Shown piece after piece: positions 32,869-38,153 of a stretch of 38,153 nt of DNA; position 1 is the stretch's first letter, and every line of letters starts with the position of its first letter. This DNA comes from RGIG5612 sp963599255 (GTDB taxonomy: Bacteria; Bacillota; Clostridia; Lachnospirales; Lachnospiraceae), in NCBI GenBank assembly GCA_963599255.1, contig CAVBWS010000015.1, forward strand, positions 1-38,153. The letters run 5' to 3'. The translations under genes were made by a program, and so were the position numbers. The notes beneath the pieces are model-generated. The model was not told the origin of the DNA and searched no databases. It worked only from the letters and a program-made list of their open reading frames with translations.

Positions 32869-34221
32869 TTAATAAGGACATATTTTCTTCTTCAGAATCT
32901 CAATATCATTCTTGGTTTTCTCGTTGTCATCTATTTCGGACTGTATTTTCTCATATCCGTGAAGGACAGTTGTATGATCTCTGTTTCCTAATTTCTTACC
33001 TATTAAAGAAAGAGCTGCATCCGTAAGAGTTCTGCACAGATACATGGCCAGCTGTCTGGGATATACAATGTCTGCACTTTTCTTTTTGGAAGAAAGTTCC
33101 GAAACGGATATATTAAAATGTTCTGCAACAATCTTAATAATATTATCAGGTGTAATCTCACGCTGAGTATTTGTAAACAGGTCTTTTAATACTCCTTCGG
33201 CAAACGGAAGGTCAATAACTGAAGATGTAAGTTTAGAATAAGCTACAATCTTAGTAAGGGATCCTTCCAGTTCTCTTATATTTGAAGAAACATTTGCTGC
33301 AATGTAGGAGATAACATCCTCCGGAATGAAAGGAGTATTCTCCAGTTCTATTTTCTTCTTTAAAATAGCAACCCTTGTCTCATAGCTAGGGGATTGAAGA
33401 TCAATAGGAAGTCCCCATAAGAATCTTGAGATGAGTCTCTCTTCGAGACCCTTGATCTCCCGAGGAGATTTATCAGAAGAAATTACAATCTGCTTCTTAT
33501 GTTCATAGAGTTGATTGAAGGTATGGAAAAATTCCTCCTGTGTGGATTCCTTGCCACTGATAAATTGAATATCATCAATAAGAAGAACATCAACATTCCT
33601 GTACTTTTCTCTGAAACGTGAATTAGCCTGAGGATTACCATTTCTGATTGCTTCTATTATTTCATTTGTAAAATTCTCACTTGTGACATACAGAACTTTC
33701 TTCTCAGGATTTCTGGATAAGATAAAGTGAGCAATTGCCTGCATGAGGTGAGTTTTGCCCAGACCTACTCCACCATAGATGTAGAGAGGATTGTATACTT
33801 CAGCAGGACTTTCAGCCACAGCAAGAGAAGCAGCATGAGCAATATTATTATTGTCACCTACTATAAAGTTAGAAAAAGTATATTTAGGATTAAGACCGGC
33901 TTTTTCAAAAACATCCTGCTGCTTGTTAGTTTCATCTGATACTGCAGTAATAGTACTAAACTGATCAGAAGGAACAAATTCGATATCAAGATTCTCACCA
34001 GTTACTTCAGCTACCGATACCTTAAGAGGCAGATAATATTTTTTCTTAATATACGAAAGTCCGATTGAATTTTCCGGAACAACAATGATAATCTTATTAT
34101 CCTCAACTGCAGCCACTTCCAGCGGCGAAATCCAGGTTTCAAAAGAAATATCAGAAATATCATATTCATTTTTAAGTGAATCCAGGATTAAGGACCACTT
34201 ATTCTTGATCAGTTCCAGCAT
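32869..34221 (-). CDS. dnaA: Chromosomal replication initiator DnaA
   Basis: Initiator ATPase that binds DnaA boxes and opens the origin (450 aa). Domain I begins LIKNKWSLILDSL and contains FETWISPLE. The AAA+ domain has Walker A GGVGLGKTHL near 150-159 and Walker B LLIDDIQF. The domain IV signature reads GKKLGNRDHTTVLHGY. The reading frame is open upstream to 34551, but that sequence is AT-rich and low-complexity; the ATG at 34221 has GGAG 7 nt upstream and gives the family N-terminus. Confidence 0.97.
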   Translation of the reverse strand: MLELIKNKWSLILDSLKNEYDISDISFETWISPLEVAAVEDNKIIIVVPENSIGLSYIKKKYYLPLKVSVAEVTGENLDIEFVPSDQFSTITAVSDETNKQQDVFEKAGLNPKYTFSNFIVGDNNNIAHAASLAVAESPAEVYNPLYIYGGVGLGKTHLMQAIAHFILSRNPEKKVLYVTSENFTNEIIEAIRNGNPQANSRFREKYRNVDVLLIDDIQFISGKESTQEEFFHTFNQLYEHKKQIVISSDKSPREIKGLEERLISRFLWGLPIDLQSPSYETRVAILKKKIELENTPFIPEDVISYIAANVSSNIRELEGSLTKIVAYSKLTSSVIDLPFAEGVLKDLFTNTQREITPDNIIKIVAEHFNISVSELSSKKKSADIVYPRQLAMYLCRTLTDAALSLIGKKLGNRDHTTVLHGYEKIQSEIDDNEKTKNDIEILKKKICPY

Positions 34222-34573
34222 AAAACAACTCCAATAAAAACAAAAAAATGAACCATCAATGATAAAATATCTAATGTGGTAAAAAAATAGATGATGTAAT
34301 AGAATTATAGGTAGTATTACACCAAAAACCCTATAACATGACATAAGAGCGGCAGAGTGAACACCGCTCTTAAACTGTGTATAAATTATATTATAATTAA
34401 GGTAAATTTTCAACCGATATATAGGAGTATGGGCAAAATAAAAAATTGATTTAAATAGTGAATAAAGCGCGAATAAGATGTGTTTAAAACGGTTGATAAC
34501 ATGTTGATAAAAATAAAAGAATAAAATTGGAAAATATATAGGAAAATTCAACGAAACAAATCACAGAAAGTGC
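34222..34573. other. Putative oriC (dnaA-rpmH intergenic region)
   Basis: Gene strands diverge here. A full consensus DnaA box TGTGTATAA (TTATACACA, 34376-34384) directly abuts a very AT-rich run (about 34381-34408) that could unwind. Near-boxes TGTTGATAA (34502-34510) and GGTTGATAA (34491-34499) follow. A 9-bp inverted repeat TAAGAGCGG/CCGCTCTTA (34344-34352/34364-34372) sits beside the first box. Identity rests on gene order and these motifs, not on skew or experiment. Confidence 0.75.
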
Positions 34574-34603
34574 TTGACTGTTGGGGGATTTATGAAATAT
34601 AAT
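34574..34603 (+). promoter_or_regulatory. Promoter of rpmH
   Basis: TTGACT (34574-34579), 18-nt spacer, perfect TATAAT (34598-34603), 45 nt before the rpmH start. Confidence 0.8.
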
Positions 34604-34647
34604 TCTTCTTGCAATTTTTTCAAGAAATACAAGGAGGTGGTAGCCTT

Positions 34648-34782
34648 ATGAAAATGACCTTTCAGCCTAAAAAGAGATCAAGAGCTAAAGTTCATGGTTT
34701 TAGAGCAAGAATGTCTACTCCTGGCGGAAGAAAAGTTTTAGCAGCCAGAAGAGCAAAGGGAAGAAAAGTATTATCAGCTTAA
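34648..34782 (+). CDS. rpmH: 50S ribosomal protein L34
   Basis: A 44-residue, very basic ribosomal protein: MKMTFQPKKRSR at the start, then HGFRARMSTPGGRKVLAARR and GRKVLSA at the end, all family hallmarks. AAGGAGG lies 8-9 nt before the ATG. It sits first on the right arm of the origin, opposite dnaA, as in most bacteria, and is followed by an attenuator-like hairpin before rnpA. Confidence 0.97.
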   Translation: MKMTFQPKKRSRAKVHGFRARMSTPGGRKVLAARRAKGRKVLSA

Positions 34783-34806
34783 GACCACCACGAAGAAGGT
34801 GGTCTT
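34781..34806 (+). terminator. Attenuator/terminator between rpmH and rnpA
   Basis: AAGACCACC (34781-34789) pairs with GGTGGTCTT (34798-34806), then TTCTTCT. The stem overlaps the rpmH stop codon. Probably partial, lowering rnpA relative to rpmH. Confidence 0.7.
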
Positions 34807-34864
34807 TCTTCTATAATAAGATGTATGGTGATATCTTATCTTAGAAGAAGATAAGGTGACAATT

Positions 34865-35197
34865 TTGAGAAATATAGATTCTCTAAAGAATACTTCTCAG
34901 TTTAAGGAAGTATATGAAAAAGGCCAGTCAGCGGCAAATAGTTTTCTAGTGCTGTATGCATTGGCAACTGATGAAGATGAGCAAAAGCTCGGTATATCAG
35001 TAAGCAAAAAAGTGGGAAATAGTGTGGTAAGACATAGATTATCCCGTGTCATCAGAGCAAGTTTTGTTGAACTGCGCAGTGAACTGCCTACAGGATACAG
35101 ATTCATAGTTGTAGCCAGGAATCGTGCAGTTAATAAAAACTTCTCTGATGTTTGTGATGCTCTTCTTTATTTATCAAAAAAAATGAAGCTAATTTAA
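34865..35197 (+). CDS. rnpA: Ribonuclease P protein component
   Basis: Basic protein partner of RNase P RNA in tRNA 5' maturation (110 aa). It has SLKNTSQFKEVYEKG at the N-terminus and the RNR-type signature KKVGNSVVRHRLSRVIRASF, where the usual Asn-Arg is His-Arg. I choose TTG at 34865, because AAGGTGA lies 5-6 nt before it and the product aligns with the family start. A GTG at 34856 would fall inside that ribosome-binding site. Confidence 0.9.
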   Translation: MRNIDSLKNTSQFKEVYEKGQSAANSFLVLYALATDEDEQKLGISVSKKVGNSVVRHRLSRVIRASFVELRSELPTGYRFIVVARNRAVNKNFSDVCDALLYLSKKMKLI

Positions 35198-35198
35198 G

Positions 35199-35231
35199 AC
35201 ATTGACTTTCAAGGAGAGAGTCAGTGTTTTT
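35199..35231 (+). terminator. Terminator after rnpA
   Basis: ACATTGACT (35199-35207) pairs with AGTCAGTGT (35219-35227), one wobble, followed by TTTTTGT. It starts 1 nt after the rnpA stop and separates rpmH-rnpA from yidD-yidC-khpB. Confidence 0.8.
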
Positions 35232-35235
35232 GTAG

Positions 35236-35273
35236 TAAATGAATTTGCCTGCATTTGCGGACAAATTCATTTA
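35236..35273 (+). promoter_or_regulatory. Large hairpin between rnpA and yidD
   Basis: TAAATGAATTTG (35236-35247) pairs perfectly with CAAATTCATTTA (35262-35273). It follows the terminator and precedes yidD by about 58 nt, so it may be a leader structure or an operator. Confidence 0.5.
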
Positions 35274-35330
35274 AGAAAGCTGGCCGATATATTTCATTAT
35301 TATGGCGGCTGAAAAAGTTGGTGTGTGATC

Positions 35331-35546
35331 ATGATAAGAAAAATGCTAATAGCACCAATAAGATTTTACCAGAAACATATTTCCGGGTATAAGAAATATA
35401 ATCATTGTAAGTATTACCCTACCTGTTCACAATATGCCATCGAGGCAATTGAGAAGCATGGCCCGCTCAAAGGGCTGGGACTTGCAGTATGGAGAATTCT
35501 GCGCTGCAATCCATTCTCCAAGGGTGGTTACGACCCGGTACCATAA
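35331..35546 (+). CDS. yidD: Membrane protein insertion efficiency factor YidD
   Basis: Small inner-membrane-associated protein (71 aa) that aids YidC-dependent insertion. It has PIRFYQKHISG, the cysteine motif HCKYYPTCSQYAIEAI, and RCNPFSKGGYDPVP, all diagnostic. The ribosome-binding site is weak; a GTG two codons earlier (35325) is possible. It ends 13 nt before yidC. Confidence 0.93.
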   Translation: MIRKMLIAPIRFYQKHISGYKKYNHCKYYPTCSQYAIEAIEKHGPLKGLGLAVWRILRCNPFSKGGYDPVP

Positions 35547-35559
35547 GGAGGATAATTAA

Positions 35560-36858
35560 GTGATAAATTTTTTAGCAGCTTGTGCAAGCACAAGTGCATC
35601 TACTTCAGGCGGATGTTATGACTGGCCGGTTATCAAGCAGATAGTAGATTTATTAGGATATGTAGTAAAGTATATTTATCTGTTTCTTGATTGGATAGGA
35701 ATCGCCAATCTGGGCCTGTGTATTATACTTCTCACGGTTGTAGTAAAGTGTATTTTGCTTCCGCTTACTGTTAAGCAGCAGAGATTCAGCAAGCTGTCTT
35801 CCTATGCTAATCCGGAGATAAATGCGATCAGAGCCAAATATCAGGGCAGAAATGACACCTATGCCATGACTGCAATGCAGGAGGAAACCAAGGCTGTTTA
35901 TGCAAAGTACGGTATCTCCCAGACAGGCGGATGTATACAATCCTTTATTCAGTTTCCTATAATTATTGCACTCTATGGTGTTATTAGGAAGATTCCTACA
36001 TATATAGACAGCTTTAATGCATATTATCAGAATGTTATTTCTGCTATCGGAAATACCGACATATCATCAATATCCGGTCTTACGCAGTGGACAGCAGATC
36101 TGAGTGTAACCGATAAGGTAACGTTATTGTGCTCTCTTCCTACTAAAAACTGGAATGCAATGATGGATTTATTCTCCGGGGATACGTTTACAACAATCCA
36201 GACAAATTATACGGAGATAACGAAACTCAACACATTCTGCGGGATAAATCTGGGTGAAACACCATGGAACCTTATCATAGGAGGCGGAATAGGAATTATA
36301 GCAGTGCTGATTCCTCTGATTTCCGGATTTACACAGTGGCTTTCATTTAAATTATCTCAGTCAGCTTCATCATCACAGAATGCGGCAGCCAATGATATGA
36401 CAGCTGCTTCGATGAAGAGCATGGGATTATTCATGCCTCTTATATCTGTATTCTTCTGCTTCACGCTTAATGCGTCAATCGGATTGTATTGGTGTATAAG
36501 CTCGGCATTCCAGGTAGTACTGCAGATCCTTATCAATAAACATTACAGAAAGATTGATATGGATGAATTTGTTAAGGAAAACATGGCCAAGGCTGAGGAA
36601 AAAGCCAAGAAGAAACGTGAAAAAGATGGTGTAAGTGCAAATACGCTGACAAAAGCTGCTAATACAAACACAAAAAATATATCTACTATTTCAGACAAGG
36701 CTAATATTAATGTAGAGGAAAATAAGAAAACAACGCAGACTCCTCCGCCTGCCAACTCGCTGGCAGCAAAGGCAGCAATGGTTAAGCAGTTTAATGAGGA
36801 GCAGGGAATTGATCTGAATGAACAGACAGGATCATCTCGTAAAAAGTATAAAAAATAG
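35560..36858 (+). CDS. yidC: Membrane protein insertase YidC
   Basis: Inserts and folds membrane proteins, alone or with Sec. The 432 residues have the first helix and hydrophilic groove region (LTVVVKCILLPLTVKQQRFS), a cytoplasmic hairpin, FIQFPIIIALYGVI, a long loop (about 145-225), and C-terminal helices with MPLISVFFCFTLNASIGLYW. A long Lys-rich tail (about 330-432) is expected to meet the ribosome. GTG start with AAGGAGG 8 nt upstream. Cys8 follows LAA like a lipobox, but only seven residues precede it, so lipidation is doubtful. Confidence 0.93.
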   Translation: MINFLAACASTSASTSGGCYDWPVIKQIVDLLGYVVKYIYLFLDWIGIANLGLCIILLTVVVKCILLPLTVKQQRFSKLSSYANPEINAIRAKYQGRNDTYAMTAMQEETKAVYAKYGISQTGGCIQSFIQFPIIIALYGVIRKIPTYIDSFNAYYQNVISAIGNTDISSISGLTQWTADLSVTDKVTLLCSLPTKNWNAMMDLFSGDTFTTIQTNYTEITKLNTFCGINLGETPWNLIIGGGIGIIAVLIPLISGFTQWLSFKLSQSASSSQNAAANDMTAASMKSMGLFMPLISVFFCFTLNASIGLYWCISSAFQVVLQILINKHYRKIDMDEFVKENMAKAEEKAKKKREKDGVSANTLTKAANTNTKNISTISDKANINVEENKKTTQTPPPANSLAAKAAMVKQFNEEQGIDLNEQTGSSRKKYKK

Positions 36859-36873
36859 GAGAAGATATCTGAG

Positions 36874-37815
36874 ATGGAATTTAAAGAATATAGGGGAAAA
36901 ACAGTAAATGATGCCATAACAGAGGCGTCAATATCACTTGGAATTACCAGTGATATGCTGGAGTATGAAGTTGTTGAAGAGGGTTCAGCCGGAATATTGA
37001 GATTATTCAGTAAAGAAGCAGTGATCCGTGCCCGCAAGAAAGAAGAAAAAAGTTCGAAAGCCGAAGAAAAGATTGAAATCAAGCCGGATTTTAAGACCGA
37101 ATTAAGAGGAATCGGTAAGGAAAGTAAACCAGAGGCTAAGAAGCAGACTAAGTTCGAAAACAAAAAGGACAAGAAGCCGGAAGTTAAAAAAGAAGTTAAG
37201 CCGGAAATTGCTCCAATAAAAAAAGAAGAGAAAATATTTGCTCAGGCGGAAAACAAAAAAGAAGAAAAACATTCTGAAAATAACGATGAACTCAAGGCAA
37301 ATGTTCAGGAAAAGCCGGTTGAGACTAAAAAAGAGTCTGTTATTATAACCGGAGAAGCAGCTGAAAATAAGAATGTTAATGAGGTTCTTAAGGCAATATT
37401 TGAAAAACTGGATATTAAGGCTGATATTATTACAACCGTAGATGAAACAGAGAAAATGGTAAGCATCATAATCGAAGGTGAAGACACCGGAGATCTGATT
37501 GGAAAAAGAGGACAGACCCTGGATGCAATCCAGTACTTGTGCAGTATAATCGTCAATAAAGACGAGAAGGATTATTACAGGGTAAAGGTTGATACTAATA
37601 ATTATCGCGAAAGAAGACAGAAAACTCTGGAAAATCTCGCCAAAAATATTGCATCGAAGGTTAAGAAAACCAGAAAGAAAGTTGCTCTTGAACCTATGAA
37701 CCCGTATGAAAGAAGGGTTATTCATTCATATCTCCAGTCAGATAAGTATGTAACAACCAAGAGCGAAGGTGAAGAGCCTAACAGAAGAGTTGTAATTTAT
37801 TACAAGAAGTCTTGA
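36874..37815 (+). CDS. khpB: RNA-binding protein KhpB (Jag/EloR)
   Basis: Jag-family regulator (313 aa). The N-terminal Jag domain (KTVNDAITEASISLGI) is followed by a charged Lys/Glu/Pro-rich linker (about 55-160). The KH domain has GDLIGKRGQTLDAIQYL, and the R3H domain has NPYERRVIHSYL with the Arg-His pair. It usually pairs with KhpA to bind RNA and tune cell elongation. The linker is unusually long and low-complexity. It follows yidC by 15 nt, the standard order. Confidence 0.93.
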   Translation: MEFKEYRGKTVNDAITEASISLGITSDMLEYEVVEEGSAGILRLFSKEAVIRARKKEEKSSKAEEKIEIKPDFKTELRGIGKESKPEAKKQTKFENKKDKKPEVKKEVKPEIAPIKKEEKIFAQAENKKEEKHSENNDELKANVQEKPVETKKESVIITGEAAENKNVNEVLKAIFEKLDIKADIITTVDETEKMVSIIIEGEDTGDLIGKRGQTLDAIQYLCSIIVNKDEKDYYRVKVDTNNYRERRQKTLENLAKNIASKVKKTRKKVALEPMNPYERRVIHSYLQSDKYVTTKSEGEEPNRRVVIYYKKS

Positions 37816-37875
37816 TATTAGTAGTTAATATTAAAGAATGATCATGCAGCAGAGCTGCCGCTGATAGCAGAAAAG

Positions 37876-37904
37876 AAAAGCCGGGAGCAAAAAGCCCGGC
37901 TTTT
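37876..37904 (+). terminator. Terminator of the yidD-yidC-khpB operon
   Basis: AAAAGCCGGG (37876-37885) pairs perfectly with CCCGGCTTTT (37895-37904). Its T tract is also the first bases of repeat copy C, so transcripts that read through would enter that element. Confidence 0.88.
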
Positions 37905-38074
37905 GCATTTACCGTCCTGTCCAGCAGATAAGGATGAGCCGTGCTTGCACAGGCGAATTCTTATCTATTGGACAGGCGAACCAGCATGAGCAAGTAGGGC
38001 GATAGCCCGGAGTGCGAATGCTGGTAGGATTGCGAGAGCACGAAGTGCGCAGCAATCCTACGGTAAATGCAAAA
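37901..38074 (+). repeat. Structured repeat element, copy C (compact four-way junction)
   Basis: TTTTGCATTTACCGT (37901-37915) pairs perfectly with ACGGTAAATGCAAAA (38060-38074) as P1. P2 abuts it: CCTGTCCA and AGATAAG (37916-37932) pair with CTTATCT and TGGACAGG (37960-37976), and the tip is GTGCTTGCAC. Linker CGA follows. P3 is ACCAGCAT (37980-37987) with ATGCTGGT (38018-38025), the GA/GA step, GCA/TGC, and GGGC-GATA-GCCC. P4 is AGGATTGC (38026-38033) with GCAATCCT (38052-38059) and an inner GCAC-GAA-GTGC. Helices abut with no other linkers. Stems differ in sequence from copy A but keep pairing. Function is unknown. Confidence 0.8.
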
Positions 38075-38100
38075 GGAAACATGGTAGGACGCTAGCCCGG

Positions 38101-38153
38101 ATTGCGAGAGCACGAAGTGCGCAGCAATCCTACGGTAAATGCAAAAGGAAACA
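38101..38153 (+). repeat. Exact 53-bp repeat of 38029-38081 (partial copy D, cut by window end)
   Basis: Bases 38101-38153 are identical to 38029-38081 and include P4, the 3' strand of P1 and AAAAGGAAACA. The intervening GCTAGCCCGG resembles the end of the P3 tip. Copy D therefore lacks P1 5', P2 and most of P3; period 72 bp. More copies may follow beyond the window. Confidence 0.8.

Noticed and set aside
34222..34551. N-terminal extension of dnaA
   Set aside because: Open by chance in AT-rich DNA; it crosses the origin's DnaA box, and a good ribosome-binding site lies before the ATG at 34221.
36543..37172. 209-codon antisense ORF across yidC and khpB
   Set aside because: Antisense shadow of Lys/Glu-rich coding sequence.
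38029..38153. CRISPR array
   Set aside because: Only two repeats, 53 bp long with a 19-bp gap, and they belong to a larger folded element. No cas genes.

Overview
The window looks like the replication-origin region of a low-to-mid GC Gram-positive anaerobe of the Clostridia, most likely Lachnospiraceae. This rests on the dnaA-dnaN-yaaA-recF-gyrB-gyrA block diverging from rpmH-rnpA-yidD-yidC-khpB, a six-gene Rnf complex in the clostridial order C-D-G-E-A-B, a pyrBI plus pyrK/pyrD-1B pyrimidine operon, an ECF ThiT under a TPP riboswitch, and DUF2325/DUF3793 genes. The genus is not established. As given, the window runs toward the origin: nearly everything left of about 34.3 kb is on the minus strand, and genes to its right are on the plus strand.

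Layout from left to right. 1-744 has no gene but holds two copies of a structured repeat. 745-6680 is an oligopeptide ABC importer (transcribed oppA-B-C-D-F) with its own promoter and terminator and a stem-loop after oppA. 7074-12936 is a complete UMP branch (transcribed pyrC-K-D-F-E-B-I, without carAB) from one promoter, with a 94-nt hairpin element between pyrF and pyrE. 13145-15126 is a compact operon, transcribed DUF2325 - DUF3793 - 52-aa ORF - flavodoxin - 35-aa membrane peptide. It is driven by a near-consensus promoter bracketed by two GTTAG-N6-CTAAC palindromes, and it looks like a metal-responsive (probably iron-starvation) unit. 15452-20411 is the Rnf operon.

The middle holds a lone plus-strand secreted protein of unknown function, TPP riboswitch-thiT, tRNA-Leu(CAG), an AI-2E-family permease, a zinc-ribbon protein and a small nitroreductase. 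From 25597 onward come gyrA, gyrB, recF, yaaA, dnaN and dnaA. Origin-like sequence lies on both sides of dnaA, followed by rpmH, rnpA, yidD, yidC and khpB.

The most interesting signal is a repeat family found at both ends of the window (285-654 and 37901-38153). The two complete copies fold on paper into the same four-way junction: a closing stem P1, a long P2 hairpin carrying GCTTGC, a C-N-A linker, a P3 hairpin with a tandem GA/GA step and a GATA loop, and a P4 GGATTGC hairpin. P1, P2 and P3 have different sequences in the two copies but keep their pairing, as expected for a conserved structured RNA (or single-stranded DNA) rather than simple repeats. I cannot match it to a named family. 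The second candidate for new biology is the DUF2325/DUF3793/flavodoxin operon with its two unannotated small ORFs.

All assignments come from reading the sequence and recalling family motifs. No database search or folding program was run.
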